DNA of 64,000 nt from an uncultured Tidjanibacter sp. (GTDB taxonomy: Bacteria; Bacteroidota; Bacteroidia; Bacteroidales; Rikenellaceae). The notes under the pieces were generated by a model, which did no database searches, was not told the origin of the DNA, and saw only the letters and a program-made list of their open reading frames with translations. Position numbers and translations under genes: made by a program. Positions 1 to 8,866 of the stretch are shown piece by piece (position 1 is the stretch's first letter; every line of letters begins with the position of its first letter). Location of the stretch: positions 23,087 to 87,086 of the forward strand of contig CALVCL010000006.1 of NCBI GenBank assembly GCA_944326085.1. Reading direction: 5' to 3'.

Positions 1-1
1 C

Positions 2-103
2 GTGGCAATAGCCCAAAGAGCAGTCCACACATCCAATGCCGACTACACACCTTACGTAGAACGCATGATACAGCTTGCTCTCGACCGGCTGGCCGGCATG
101 TAA
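2..103 (+). CDS. C-terminal end of an unrecognised protein (partial)
   Basis: An open frame enters from the left edge and stops with TAA at 101-103, giving 33 residues that end in ERMIQLALDRLAGM. Codon use resembles the neighbouring core genes, and the frame ends just before a strong bidirectional terminator, which is what a real gene convergent with infC would look like. The fragment is too short to assign to a family and I do not recognise it. Confidence 0.6.
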   Translation: MAIAQRAVHTSNADYTPYVERMIQLALDRLAGM

Positions 104-114
104 CAGCAACGGTT

Positions 115-168
115 AAAAAACAAGATAAGGTCTTGTGTGCATGCACACAAGACCTTATCTTGTTTTTT
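115..168. terminator. Bidirectional terminator, 54-bp perfect palindrome
   Basis: A perfect inverted repeat centred on GCATGC. Its outer ends are A6 on the left and T6 on the right, so a GC-containing stem is followed by a U-tract on either strand. It separates the plus-strand gene ending at 103 from infC ending at 202 on the minus strand, and should stop both transcripts. Confidence 0.9.
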
Positions 169-201
169 GACCGTCATGCCGCTTACGGCAACATACGGTT
201 A

Positions 202-813
202 TTATTTCTTAGGCTTAGGCGCAAGCATCATGGTCATGCGCTTACCCTCAAGTTTAGGCATCATCTCAACCTTTGCAAGTTCTTCGAGATCGGTAGCGAA
301 CCGCAAAAGAAGGATTTCTCCCTGCTCCTTGAACACTATCGAACGACCCTTGAAAAATACATACGCCTTGACTTTCGAACCCTCGCCAAGAAAATTCTGC
401 GCATGACGGAGTTTGAAGTTGTAGTCATGGTCGTCGGTCTGGGGACCGAAACGTATCTCCTTTATAGTAACCTTAACGGATTTTGCCTTCAGTTCCTTTG
501 CCTTCCGCTTCTGCTGGTAAAGGAATTTCTGATAATCCGCTATGCGTACAACTGGCGGATCCGCCTTGGGAGATATCTCAATAAGGTCAAGCTCCTGTTC
601 GCGTGCGAGCTTCAATGCCTGGCTCGTCGGCATCACCGCCGAACCTCCTTCGATACCGTCGCCGACTACTCGCACTTGAGGCGCGGTAATCTGCTCGTTA
701 ATTCTGTTTGGCATCTCCTTCTCAGCGCGTCCGCCCTGCTGCGGTTTGCGCTGAGGTCCGGCATTGCCCGCGGGCGCCGGCTTAGGATGATAGGGTTTCT
801 TTACTGTGTTTAT
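202..813 (-). CDS. infC: Translation initiation factor IF-3
   Basis: IF-3 binds the 30S subunit and proofreads start codon and initiator tRNA selection. The core matches the family: N-domain RINEQI, linker region, then the C-domain with [17 protein letters not shown] and the VFFKGRS segment. The first ATG is at 712-714 and would give 170 residues, but it has GGAG directly abutting it. The frame stays open upstream and contains an ATA codon at 811-813 placed 8 nt after a GAGGAGG Shine-Dalgarno (822-828). I therefore prefer an AUA start giving 203 residues with a Pro/Lys/Gln/Gly-rich N-terminal extension. A rare start codon would fit the known autoregulation of infC through its AUU start in E. 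coli. It follows thrS by 59 nt in the pdxA-thrS-infC operon; no rpmI or rplT follows, the terminator comes next. Confidence 0.93.
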   Translation of the reverse strand: MNTVKKPYHPKPAPAGNAGPQRKPQQGGRAEKEMPNRINEQITAPQVRVVGDGIEGGSAVMPTSQALKLAREQELDLIEISPKADPPVVRIADYQKFLYQQKRKAKELKAKSVKVTIKEIRFGPQTDDHDYNFKLRHAQNFLGEGSKVKAYVFFKGRSIVFKEQGEILLLRFATDLEELAKVEMMPKLEGKRMTMMLAPKPKK

Positions 814-821
814 AGTTTTGT

Positions 822-828
822 CCTCCTC
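822..828 (-). promoter_or_regulatory. Strong Shine-Dalgarno GAGGAGG before infC
   Basis: Read on the minus strand, GAGGAGG lies 8 nt before the proposed AUA start of infC. Such sites are uncommon in this window, where most genes have only A/T-rich upstream sequence, so it decides the start call. Confidence 0.75.
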
Positions 829-872
829 GATTAATGAAACTTTATCCTAATCACTTACAATAATCATTCCGA

Positions 873-2819
873 TTATTCTCCGATTTCGCTCTTTACAAGA
901 CCGTTGACATATTCGGCAAATTCGGCAGGCTTCATCGTGCCCTTGTCTCCTTCTCCCTGCATGCGCACGGAAACGGTACCGTCAGCCTCTTCCTTCTCCC
1001 CAACGATGAGCATGAATGGTATCCTCTTCAACTCATTGTCACGTATCTTCCTACCTATCTTTTCATTGCGGCAATCTACCTCGGCGCGAATATCGGAATT
1101 ATTCAGCAATTTTGAAACTTTCTCGGCATATTCGTTGAATTTTTCACTGATAGGCAGAACTACTACCTGCTGCGGGGTCAGCCACAACGGGAACTTGCCG
1201 CCGGTGTGTTCAAGCAACACTGCCACGAAACGTTCCATGGAACCGAACGGCGCACGGTGAATCATGATAGGACGGTGCGGAAGGTCATCGGCACCGGTAT
1301 AGGTAAGGTCGAAACGTTCAGGCAGGTTGTAGTCCACCTGTATTGTACCCAGCTGCCATTTGCGGCCAAGGGCATCGCGTACCATAAAGTCGAGTTTCGG
1401 GCCGTAGAATGCAGCTTCACCAAGCTCCACAACGGTTTTGAGCCCTTTGTGTTCAGCGGCCTGCATAATTGCCGACTCAGCCTTCTCCCAGTTCTCATCA
1501 GTACCGATATATTTCTCCTTGTTGTCCGGATCGCGAAGCGATACCTGAGCGATGAAGTCGTCGAACTTGAGCGTCTTGAAGATGTAGAGCACAATGTCTA
1601 TAACCTTCTCGAACTCTTCAAGCAACTGGTCCGGACGAACGAAAAGATGCGCATCATCCTGCGTAAATCCCCTCACACGTGTCAGACCGTGGAGCTCACC
1701 GCTCTGCTCGTAACGATACACGGTACCGAACTCTGCAAAACGCAGGGGCAGGTCACGGTAGGAACGCGGTTTGTAACGGTATATTTCGCAGTGGTGCGGG
1801 CAGTTCATCGGTTTGAGAAGGAATTCTTCCTGGTCATCAGGAGTTTTAATCGGCTGGAACGAGTCCTTGCCATACTTCGCATAGTGGCCCGAAGTGACGT
1901 AAAGGTCCTTCATACCGATATGCGGAGTGATTACCTGCTCGTAACCGTATTTCTTCTGCACTCCCTGCAGGAAGTTCTGAAGCCTTTCGCGCAATGCGGC
2001 GCCCTTGGGAAGCCACATCGGAAGGCCCTGTCCTACCCTCGAGGAGAACATGAAAAGTTCAAGCTCCTTACCGAGTTTGCGATGGTCGCGCTTCTTGGCC
2101 TCCTCGAGCATGGCGAGATACTCGTCTAGCATCGACTTCTTCGGGAAAGTGATACCGTATATACGGGTAAGCATCTTGTTTTTCTCGTTGCCGCGCCAGT
2201 ATGCACCTGCAACGGAAGTAAGTTTTATAGCCTTGATAAGACCCGTATTGGGAAGATGCGGGCCGCGGCAAAGGTCCGTAAAACATCCGTTCGTATAGAA
2301 TGTTATCGTACCGTCGGCCAGGTCGCTGATAAGTTCCGTCTTATACTGGTCCCCCTTCTCTGTAAATGTCTTCATGGCCTCGGCCTTGCTCACTTCGCGA
2401 CGTACAAGCGTCTCCTTGTTGCGGGCAAGTTCCTCCATTTTCTTCTCAATCTTGGGAAGGTCAGCCTCTGTAATGGGTTCCGGTGCATCGACGTCGTAGT
2501 AGAAACCATTTTCTATGCTCGGGCCTATACCGAACTTAATGCCTGGATAAAGGCTTTCGAGTGCCTCTGCCAGCAAGTGGGACGATGTGTGCCAGAATGT
2601 GGCCTTACCCTCCGGGTCATCCCATTTGTTGAGCTTCAGTGTTGCATCGTGCTCAATGGGACGCGTAAGGTCCACCACCTTGCCGTCAACGGTTGCCGAA
2701 AGAACCTCCTGTGCAAGACGTTGGCTTATCGACTCGGCTACCTGCAAGGCTGTCACACCGCTTGGATATTCTCTGACGCTTCCGTCAGGGAACGTAATCT
2801 TGATGTTGCTCTGACTCAT
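873..2819 (-). CDS. thrS: Threonyl-tRNA synthetase
   Basis: Class II synthetase that charges tRNA-Thr. The 648 residues match the usual length. Visible domains are an N-terminal TGS domain (about 1-64), the editing domain (about 65-230), the catalytic core with the zinc/active-site motif MNCPHH starting at residue 338 (Cys340), motif 2 around [11 protein letters not shown] (about 380-392), motif 3 near [11 protein letters not shown], and a C-terminal anticodon-binding domain. It lies 62 nt downstream of pdxA and 59 nt upstream of infC on the same strand, an operon order of which the thrS-infC part is widely conserved. Confidence 0.98.
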   Translation of the reverse strand: MSQSNIKITFPDGSVREYPSGVTALQVAESISQRLAQEVLSATVDGKVVDLTRPIEHDATLKLNKWDDPEGKATFWHTSSHLLAEALESLYPGIKFGIGPSIENGFYYDVDAPEPITEADLPKIEKKMEELARNKETLVRREVSKAEAMKTFTEKGDQYKTELISDLADGTITFYTNGCFTDLCRGPHLPNTGLIKAIKLTSVAGAYWRGNEKNKMLTRIYGITFPKKSMLDEYLAMLEEAKKRDHRKLGKELELFMFSSRVGQGLPMWLPKGAALRERLQNFLQGVQKKYGYEQVITPHIGMKDLYVTSGHYAKYGKDSFQPIKTPDDQEEFLLKPMNCPHHCEIYRYKPRSYRDLPLRFAEFGTVYRYEQSGELHGLTRVRGFTQDDAHLFVRPDQLLEEFEKVIDIVLYIFKTLKFDDFIAQVSLRDPDNKEKYIGTDENWEKAESAIMQAAEHKGLKTVVELGEAAFYGPKLDFMVRDALGRKWQLGTIQVDYNLPERFDLTYTGADDLPHRPIMIHRAPFGSMERFVAVLLEHTGGKFPLWLTPQQVVVLPISEKFNEYAEKVSKLLNNSDIRAEVDCRNEKIGRKIRDNELKRIPFMLIVGEKEEADGTVSVRMQGEGDKGTMKPAEFAEYVNGLVKSEIGE

Positions 2820-2881
2820 TTTGTTTTTCTGTAATGCTGCCGGCTACAAACCCGGCCGCCATTAATATTGTACGTAGTCTG

Positions 2882-3985
2882 TTAATTGTCCTGTTCTTCT
2901 TCGGGCAGCTTGAGGTCCCTGACGGATATGTCCGCTCCGCGTTCGCGCTCGTACCTTCTCAACGGATTGGCGCTTATCTGCGCATACCACTGCCGGTTAC
3001 GGTATATGTCTATCGCCGCATATATGGCATCGCGCATCGAAGCAGGGTCAGCCACTCCTTTGCCGGCAATATCGTAAGCCACACCGTGGTCCGGACTTGT
3101 ACGCACAATCTGCAGCGAAGCCGTGAAGTTAATACCGCCCTGACTCAATGACTTGAACGGAATGAGACCCTGGTCGTGGTACATGGCCAGCACGGCATCG
3201 TACTTGGCATGCCCGCCGGCTGCAAAAAATCCGTCGGCCGAGAAAGGTCCGAATGCGAGAATGCCGTTCTGCACGGCCTCCTCAACAGCAGGCTTGATTA
3301 TCTCCACCTCTTCGGAGCCTATAAGTCCGCCGTCACCTGCATGCGGATTGAGACCCAGAACAGCTATGCGCGGTTCAACGATACGGAAATCCGACACGAG
3401 CATATTACGAAGCTGCTCAAGGCGCCGCAATATCAGGTCGTGCGACATGTAACTGCTGACGCTGGCAATCGGCACATGTATCGTCACAAGTCCCACCTTC
3501 ATGCGCTCGCTACACATCACCATGAGAGGCACCCCGCCGAAACGGTCGGCGAAAAACTCCGTGTGCCCCGTAAAGCCGAAACCGGCCGCCTGAACATTTT
3601 CCTTGTTGATAGGACCTGTTACCACGACATCAATGTCGCCGCGGGCGAGGTCATCGGCCGCCATATGCAAAGCCTTTACAGCTTCGGCACCGCCTTCCGC
3701 CGTAGCCACCCCGGGGTCAATACGAACATCGCCAGTACCAGTCTCAACTAAATTTATACGCTTAGGCCTCGCCTCCTTGGCACTGCCTATTATCTGAAAC
3801 GAAAAAGACTCGCCCTCCGGCAATCCCTTTCTGTAAAACATGAACGCCTTCGAAGAGCCGTAAACCACAGGAACGCACAATTCACACATGCGCTGGTCAG
3901 AGAGAACCTTGATAATTACCTCCGACCCGATACCATTTATATCACCCTGTGTTATACCGACCCTTATCAATCTGTTTTCACTCAT
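2882..3985 (-). CDS. pdxA: 4-hydroxythreonine-4-phosphate dehydrogenase
   Basis: PdxA makes the amino-ketone intermediate of the DXP-dependent pyridoxal 5'-phosphate pathway, using NAD and a divalent metal. Family motifs are clear: GITQGDINGIG near the N-terminus, TGHTEFF, LNPHAGDGGLIG and MYHDQGLIPFK, which supply metal-binding histidines and the substrate pocket. The 367 residues are slightly longer than E. coli PdxA (329). It is the first gene of the operon pdxA-thrS-infC, with a -7 box 58 nt upstream of the ATG. Confidence 0.96.
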   Translation of the reverse strand: MSENRLIRVGITQGDINGIGSEVIIKVLSDQRMCELCVPVVYGSSKAFMFYRKGLPEGESFSFQIIGSAKEARPKRINLVETGTGDVRIDPGVATAEGGAEAVKALHMAADDLARGDIDVVVTGPINKENVQAAGFGFTGHTEFFADRFGGVPLMVMCSERMKVGLVTIHVPIASVSSYMSHDLILRRLEQLRNMLVSDFRIVEPRIAVLGLNPHAGDGGLIGSEEVEIIKPAVEEAVQNGILAFGPFSADGFFAAGGHAKYDAVLAMYHDQGLIPFKSLSQGGINFTASLQIVRTSPDHGVAYDIAGKGVADPASMRDAIYAAIDIYRNRQWYAQISANPLRRYERERGADISVRDLKLPEEEQDN

Positions 3986-4042
3986 AAGATGCGTTTTTCA
4001 CAAACGGAGGCCTTCACCGATGGCATGCCCCGTATTACTATA

Positions 4043-4050
4043 CAAAGATA
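4043..4050 (-). promoter_or_regulatory. Promoter -7 box for pdxA-thrS-infC
   Basis: TATCTTTG on the minus strand matches the Bacteroidetes -7 consensus TAnnTTTG. No clear TTTG -33 box is seen at the right distance. It predicts a leader of about 50 nt. Confidence 0.6.
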
Positions 4051-4163
4051 GCGATAAAAAACGACAACGCAATACGATAGGTATCCGCAAGCCTTCATTT
4101 AATTGAAATAAGGACTACACGGGCACATACTTACTACCTGCGGGGAGGGGTAACTGCACACGC

Positions 4164-4199
4164 AAAAAACAAATGTCGGGACGCAAGAGCACCCCGACA
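4164..4199 (-). terminator. Terminator after the SpoU-type methyltransferase gene
   Basis: Minus-strand stem TGTCGGG / CCCGACA (arms 4174-4180 and 4193-4199) followed by a T-rich run containing T6. It lies 26 nt after the stop codon at 4225. Confidence 0.8.
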
Positions 4200-4224
4200 C
4201 CAATATCTCAAAATACACGTTGTC

Positions 4225-4989
4225 TCAACGAGCCCTGCGCCGAAATTCGGCACATACCACAGCCGTGGCAGCCGCAACATTCAGTGACTCGGAGCCATGC
4301 CTGCCGACAGGGAAAGGCGGGACAAACAATTTACGGTTGACCATGCGTGCCACCTGCGGCGATATGCCGCGTCCTTCGCTTCCCATTACAATGACACCAT
4401 CCTGCGACAACTCCGTGCCATACATATCATCCCCCTCGAGGAATGTGCCGTATATATTACCTCCCTGCACCGCAAAATCCGCCAACACCTTCTCCAGCTC
4501 TACATACCATACAGTCACGCGAAATATCGCACCCATGGTAGCCTGCACGACCTTGGGATTGTAACAATCGGCCGAGTCTGGCGAACACAACACCCTCCCT
4601 ATTCCGAACCAATCAGCAATACGGATTATCGTACCGAGATTGCCGGGGTCCTGCACTCCGTCAAGACACAATGTCAGCCCCATGCGATGCAACGCATTGG
4701 TCGCATGACCGCGAGGCATTGCCACAACAGCAAGTACGTCCGACGGTGTACGCAGATGGCTTATACGCTCCATCTCCTTGGCCGTCACACGTTCCGGTGC
4801 GACACGGCTCTGTACAGGCAAAATATCTTCCGGCACATCCGCAGAGAGATAGACACTCTCCACATTTGCACCCGACGCCAGCGCCTCACCTACCATCTTG
4901 CGCCCCTCAACTACAAACAATCCACTCTCGAGACGCGCCGCTTTGTCAGACAGCGACTTTATCAACTGTATTCTGGCTCTGGTAAGCAT
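4225..4989 (-). CDS. TrmH/SpoU-family RNA 2'-O-methyltransferase
   Basis: A SPOUT-class methyltransferase of 254 residues. An N-terminal RNA-substrate domain (about 1-95) is followed by the knotted SAM-binding fold, with the three family motifs visible: NLGTIIRIADWFG (motif 1), VIVMGSEGRGISPQV (motif 2) and the final SESLNVAAATAVV (motif 3). Its likely substrate is ribose in rRNA or tRNA (RlmB/TrmH type), but the exact site cannot be read. The ATG at 4987-4989 starts 1 nt after the amidohydrolase stop; an earlier TTG at 4998 would overlap that gene and is less likely. Confidence 0.9.
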   Translation of the reverse strand: MLTRARIQLIKSLSDKAARLESGLFVVEGRKMVGEALASGANVESVYLSADVPEDILPVQSRVAPERVTAKEMERISHLRTPSDVLAVVAMPRGHATNALHRMGLTLCLDGVQDPGNLGTIIRIADWFGIGRVLCSPDSADCYNPKVVQATMGAIFRVTVWYVELEKVLADFAVQGGNIYGTFLEGDDMYGTELSQDGVIVMGSEGRGISPQVARMVNRKLFVPPFPVGRHGSESLNVAAATAVVCAEFRRRAR

Positions 4990-4990
4990 A

Positions 4991-6202
4991 TTATCCAAGA
5001 AGCACGAATACGATATTTATAAACTGCGCAACGCCGTAACCAAGCGCCTTTTCATCCGGTCTGAATGTAGGAGTATGTATACGGCCGGCCTTTTGAGACT
5101 CAAAATATTCACCATCGCCGCCAACTCCAAGACGGTAATAAACGGCAGGATACTCAAGCGTATAATAACCGAAATCTTCCGATGTGGGACGCAGTCCAAG
5201 CGGCACAATGGCATCCTCACCGAACAGGCTAGCCGTAGCCTCGACCACCCTCTGCGTCAAATCCTCATTGTTGTATACCGACGGATAACCCTCACTGATA
5301 TTTACCTCTGTCTGTGTTCCGAACCTGGCATCCACCTGCGCAGCCGCTTCATAGACCATCTCCTTTATGCGCTTGCGCCATGTTTCGTCGAAGGTTCGCA
5401 TGGTACCTTCCATATAAGCCTCGTCCGGGACCACATTCGTAGCTCCCGATGCCACGACCTTTCCTATCGACACTATCGTAGGCAACGTATCAGAAGGATT
5501 TGCCGCCGGTATGTCGTACAGCTTCGATATGAGTTCCGCAGAAGCCCTGACAGGATCCTTGATACGTTCCCGCATGGCGGCATGTCCTCCTACACCATGA
5601 ACATTGAAACGGAGTTCATCGCTCGAAGCCATATATTTGCCTTTTCTGAAGCCGAATGTTCCCGTCCTCATCATTGGCTCCACATGCTGCCCCACTACGG
5701 CCAGTACATCCCTGCCGTCAAACGGACGCTCTTTGAGCACAAGTGATGCACCTCCGGGATTCAGCTCTTCACCCGGCTGAAACAATCCAAATACCGTACC
5801 GTGAAACTGGCCGCGATGTTTATTCAGCACTTTGAGTGCGCCGAAAAGTATTGCGGCATGCATGTCGTGTCCGCAGGCATGCATTACCCCCTTGTTGGCA
5901 GAAGCGAACTCAAGTCCCGTAGCCTCCGTAACAGGCAGTGCGTCGATGTCTGCACGCAATACAACAGCATCGCGACTATTGCCTCCGTCCAAAGTTCCGG
6001 TTATTTCGGCCAGAATTCCAGTACCGGCAACGACACGATATTTTATACCTTCATGCTCCAACGCCTCGGCAATGACACGCGACGTACGGTGTTCGGCAAA
6101 TGACAACTCCGGATGATGATGCAGATTCCTGCGCAGCATCATGACATTGAGAAATTCCCCCAATGCCTCGTTTATAATGGTTTGCTTTCCCTTGTTTTCC
6201 AT
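4991..6202 (-). CDS. M20-family amidohydrolase (N-acyl-amino-acid deacylase type)
   Basis: Zinc-dependent metallohydrolase of the M20D group (hippurate hydrolase, IAA-amino-acid hydrolase, N-acetyldiaminopimelate deacetylase). It shows RADIDALPVTE, the metal/catalytic HACGHDMH segment around residues 110-118, FQPGEE with the catalytic Glu pair, and a central dimerisation domain with VHGVGGHAAMRE. No signal peptide is seen, so it is probably cytosolic. It sits between the glutamine cyclotransferase gene (12 nt upstream) and the methyltransferase gene, likely co-transcribed. The acyl donor it cleaves is not evident. Confidence 0.9.
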   Translation of the reverse strand: MENKGKQTIINEALGEFLNVMMLRRNLHHHPELSFAEHRTSRVIAEALEHEGIKYRVVAGTGILAEITGTLDGGNSRDAVVLRADIDALPVTEATGLEFASANKGVMHACGHDMHAAILFGALKVLNKHRGQFHGTVFGLFQPGEELNPGGASLVLKERPFDGRDVLAVVGQHVEPMMRTGTFGFRKGKYMASSDELRFNVHGVGGHAAMRERIKDPVRASAELISKLYDIPAANPSDTLPTIVSIGKVVASGATNVVPDEAYMEGTMRTFDETWRKRIKEMVYEAAAQVDARFGTQTEVNISEGYPSVYNNEDLTQRVVEATASLFGEDAIVPLGLRPTSEDFGYYTLEYPAVYYRLGVGGDGEYFESQKAGRIHTPTFRPDEKALGYGVAQFINIVFVLLG

Positions 6203-6214
6203 AATTTATTTCCC

Positions 6215-7066
6215 TTACGCAACTTCTGTTATCTCCACACGATATATCTTGTTCCATCTTTTACCCGTAAGATATATGCTGCCCGTGGCCTCGTCATACG
6301 CAATACCGTTCAGCACATCGGTCTCGGGAAACCTATCCTCCGGAGCCTGCAACCCGTTCAGGTCAATTATACCGGTCACATATCCTGTCGCAGGATCTAT
6401 AATCACAATTTCATTATACAGATAACGGTTGGCCCATATGCGTCCGTCTACCCATTCCAGTTCATTGAGCATCTCTACCGGACGCCCTTCGGCGACAACA
6501 TCAAATGTACGCTCCACGGCAAAAGTCTTCGGATTGCGCACGTATATCTTCGAAGAGCCGTCGCTCATGTAAAGATATTCACCATCCGAGGTCAGCCCCC
6601 AACCTTCACCGTCATATACGAACGAACGCACACGGCGGAAATCGTCCGCATCGTACACGAACGCCCTGCCGGCTATCCATGTAAGCTGATATATGTGTCC
6701 GTCGTGATACGCTATTCCCTCTCCGAAATAACGCCTTTCCAAGCCGCTGCGCTGCAACACCCTGCCGTCAGCAAGATTCACCCTGCGCAACTCCGACTTG
6801 CCGTTCTCGCCCGTACCCTCATACAGGAAGCCATCCTTCCAGAACAGTCCCTGCGTATAGGCTTCGGTATCGTGCGGATAAACGGCCGTCACCTTATAAG
6901 TATATTTCACGGGGTCCGGAGCCTTGTCGGCCGGAGCGACAGTCGCGGCTGCCGTCTGCGTACTTTCCACAGTACCTTTCGCGGCCGTCTTGTTGCCGCA
7001 GGCAACGCAACATGCAGACAGAATAACAGACAACACGCACACTGACAATACATTTCTCATAGCCAT
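6215..7066 (-). CDS. Glutaminyl-peptide cyclotransferase lipoprotein
   Basis: Member of the plant/bacterial-type glutamine cyclotransferase family (Glu_cyclase_2), a five-bladed propeller that cyclises N-terminal Gln of peptides to pyroglutamate. Matching segments are YPHDTEAYTQGL, LYEGTGENGKSELR, FGEGIAYHDGHIYQLTW, GWGLTSDGEYLYMSDGS, LNELEWVDGRIWANRY and DVLNGIAYDEATGSIYLTGKRW. The chosen ATG at 7064-7066 gives a short hydrophobic signal ending LSAC/C, a lipobox, so the enzyme is probably membrane-anchored outside the cytoplasm. A longer frame reaching 7180 would place an unlikely tail before the signal peptide and overlap the promoter. Confidence 0.9.
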   Translation of the reverse strand: MAMRNVLSVCVLSVILSACCVACGNKTAAKGTVESTQTAAATVAPADKAPDPVKYTYKVTAVYPHDTEAYTQGLFWKDGFLYEGTGENGKSELRRVNLADGRVLQRSGLERRYFGEGIAYHDGHIYQLTWIAGRAFVYDADDFRRVRSFVYDGEGWGLTSDGEYLYMSDGSSKIYVRNPKTFAVERTFDVVAEGRPVEMLNELEWVDGRIWANRYLYNEIVIIDPATGYVTGIIDLNGLQAPEDRFPETDVLNGIAYDEATGSIYLTGKRWNKIYRVEITEVA

Positions 7067-7083
7067 AAAACTTTCTTCTCGTA

Positions 7084-7091
7084 CAAAGTTA
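7084..7091 (-). promoter_or_regulatory. -7 box for the glutamine cyclotransferase operon
   Basis: TAACTTTG on the minus strand, 18 nt before the chosen ATG. It supports the shorter start and suggests that the cyclotransferase, amidohydrolase and methyltransferase genes form one operon. Confidence 0.5.
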
Positions 7092-7165
7092 TGCAAAATA
7101 TAATGAATACGAACCAGATACCAACAAATGGTAGCAAGCACGATACTTTCTTGCGGTAAAATGCC

Positions 7166-7173
7166 TATATTTG
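7166..7173 (+). promoter_or_regulatory. -7 box for serS
   Basis: TATATTTG matches TAnnTTTG and lies 24 nt upstream of the serS ATG at 7198. It is divergent from the cyclotransferase promoter. Confidence 0.6.
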
Positions 7174-7197
7174 TCCCCATAAAACCAACGGGTAATA

Positions 7198-8469
7198 ATG
7201 CTCACGCTAAAACAACTAAGGGAAGATAAGGAAAACACCATAGCACGCCTCGCCGTGAAAGGTGTAGATGCAGCCCCCATAATAGCACAAATCGAAGCGG
7301 AGGATGACCGCCGCAAAGCAATACAGCAAAAACTCGATGCCAGTCTGGCCGAACAGAATGCACTTGCAAAGGAAATAGGCAAGCTCTTCGGTTCGGGCCG
7401 CAAGGAGGAAGCGGAAGCCGCCAAGGCAAAAGTTTCCAGCCTCAAGGAAGCATCCAAAACACTGGAGGAACAGCTGCGCGAAGCTACCGAGCACATGAAC
7501 GCTCTGATAGTTACTCTGCCGAACGTTCCTGCAGCAATTGTTCCCGAAGGCAAGAGCGCCGAAGACAATCTGGTTGTTAAAATCACCGACTTGCCCGACC
7601 CTCTGCCGGCCGATGCCCTTCCACACTGGGAACTCGCAAAGAAATACGGCATCATAGACTTCGAACTCGGTGTCAAGCTCACCGGTGCAGGATTTCCTGT
7701 CTACAAGGGTCAGGGCGCAGCACTCCAGCGCGGCCTCATCTCGATGTTCCTCGACCGCAACACACGCGCAGGATACACTGAGGTAATGCCTCCCCTTATG
7801 GTCAATGAAGCTTCCGGCTTCGGCACGGGACAGCTCCCCGACAAGGAAGGCCAGATGTACCACGTAACAAATGACAACTTCTACCTCATCCCGACGGCAG
7901 AAGTCCCCGTCACCAATATTTACCGCGACGTAATACTCGATGAAGACACTCTACCCGTATGTTTGACGGCCTATACCCCCTGTTTCCGCAGGGAAGCCGG
8001 CTCCTACGGCAAGGATGTCCGTGGTCTCAACCGCCTGCACCAGTTCGACAAGGTGGAGATTGTCCGCATCGAAAAGCCGGAAAACTCCTACCGCGCACTC
8101 GACGAAATGGTCGCTCACGTGGAAAGCATCGTAAAGGAACTGGAACTCCCCTACCGTATCCTCAGGCTCTGCGGAGGCGACATCAGTTTCACTTCGGCTC
8201 TCACATACGACTTCGAGGTATGGTCCGCAGCACAGAAAAGATGGCTTGAGGTTTCGTCCGTATCGAACTTCGAGACATTCCAGGCAAACAGGCTCAAGCT
8301 GCGATACCGCGACACTTCGCGCAAACCGCAGTTGGCACATACGCTCAACGGAAGCTCTCTCGCACTGCCGCGTATTGTCGCAGCTCTGCTCGAGAACAAC
8401 CAGACTCCCGAAGGCATACGAATACCGGCCGCACTTGCCAAGTTCACCGGTTTCGACATGATAAAATAA
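7198..8469 (+). CDS. serS: Seryl-tRNA synthetase
   Basis: Class II synthetase that charges tRNA-Ser (and tRNA-Sec where present). The 423 residues match the family. Residues about 1-110 form the charged antiparallel coiled coil that grips the tRNA extra arm. The catalytic core shows motif 2 FRREAGSYGKDVRGLNRLHQFDKVE (about 262-286, given here in part as FRREAGSYGKD) and motif 3 near HTLNGSSLALPR. It is monocistronic or weakly linked to the ferredoxin gene downstream. Confidence 0.98.
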   Translation: MLTLKQLREDKENTIARLAVKGVDAAPIIAQIEAEDDRRKAIQQKLDASLAEQNALAKEIGKLFGSGRKEEAEAAKAKVSSLKEASKTLEEQLREATEHMNALIVTLPNVPAAIVPEGKSAEDNLVVKITDLPDPLPADALPHWELAKKYGIIDFELGVKLTGAGFPVYKGQGAALQRGLISMFLDRNTRAGYTEVMPPLMVNEASGFGTGQLPDKEGQMYHVTNDNFYLIPTAEVPVTNIYRDVILDEDTLPVCLTAYTPCFRREAGSYGKDVRGLNRLHQFDKVEIVRIEKPENSYRALDEMVAHVESIVKELELPYRILRLCGGDISFTSALTYDFEVWSAAQKRWLEVSSVSNFETFQANRLKLRYRDTSRKPQLAHTLNGSSLALPRIVAALLENNQTPEGIRIPAALAKFTGFDMIK

Positions 8470-8478
8470 AAACTTACG

Positions 8479-8509
8479 GGCTGTGGCAGGCCGCAAGCCC
8501 GCCACAGCC
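8479..8509 (+). other. Hairpin between serS and the ferredoxin gene
   Basis: GGCTGTGGC (8479-8487) pairs with GCCACAGCC (8501-8509), and the loop can form a second short stem with a CGCAA cap. There is no T-tract, so it is more likely a 3'-end stabiliser or processing element than a terminator. Confidence 0.5.
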
Positions 8510-8519
8510 AGACGATACA

Positions 8520-8533
8520 CTCCCGCAAGGGAG
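8520..8533 (+). other. GCAA-tetraloop hairpin before the ferredoxin gene
   Basis: CTCCC-GCAA-GGGAG: a 5-bp stem closed by a GNRA-type tetraloop, 26 nt before the ferredoxin start. It sits in the probable leader of that gene; its role is not known. Confidence 0.5.
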
Positions 8534-8559
8534 CTAAAACCCTTTAAAATTTTAAAGAA

Positions 8560-8733
8560 ATGGCTTACAAAATTGACGAAAACGTATGTATCTCCTGCGG
8601 TACCTGCGCAGGCGAGTGCCCTGTTGAGGCTATCTCGGCAGGCGACAACGCTTATGTAATTGACGCTGACAAGTGCATCTCCTGCGGTACCTGCGCAGGC
8701 GCTTGCCCTACCGAAGCTATCTCGGAAGAGTAA
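8560..8733 (+). CDS. Small 2[4Fe-4S] ferredoxin
   Basis: A 57-residue clostridial-type ferredoxin carrying two CxxCxxCxxxCP motifs (CISCGTCAGECP and CISCGTCAGACP), enough for two [4Fe-4S] clusters. It is expected to carry low-potential electrons in the cytoplasm, for example for pyruvate oxidoreductase or hydrogenase. The two halves are almost identical even at DNA level over about 30 bases, a recent or gene-converted internal duplication. It is preceded by an A/T-rich TTTAAAATTTTAAAGAA and followed by a strong terminator at 8759-8795, so it can be expressed as a single short transcript. Confidence 0.95.
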   Translation: MAYKIDENVCISCGTCAGECPVEAISAGDNAYVIDADKCISCGTCAGACPTEAISEE

Positions 8734-8758
8734 TCTACCGGTTCCGGAACCGATGGAT

Positions 8759-8795
8759 ATTCGGGACAGCCATTGCGGCTGTCCCGAATGTTTTT
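8759..8795 (+). terminator. Terminator after the ferredoxin gene
   Basis: 13-bp perfect stem (8759-8771 with 8777-8789), 5-nt loop ATTGC, then G and T5. A classic intrinsic terminator. Confidence 0.9.
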
Positions 8796-8866
8796 ATATA
8801 CGGTTATCCACTTACGACATTTATCGCGACGTTTTCGTAACTTTACACTCCAATACATCACCAGCG

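Noticed and set aside
1206..2129. Long plus-strand frame (307 codons) opposite thrS
   Set aside because: It lies wholly inside thrS on the other strand and has no family features; the real coding signal is on the minus strand.
8660..8866. N-terminal extension of mqnC through the ferredoxin gene
   Set aside because: It overlaps the ferredoxin frame and a strong terminator; the MNSEK start gives the family length.
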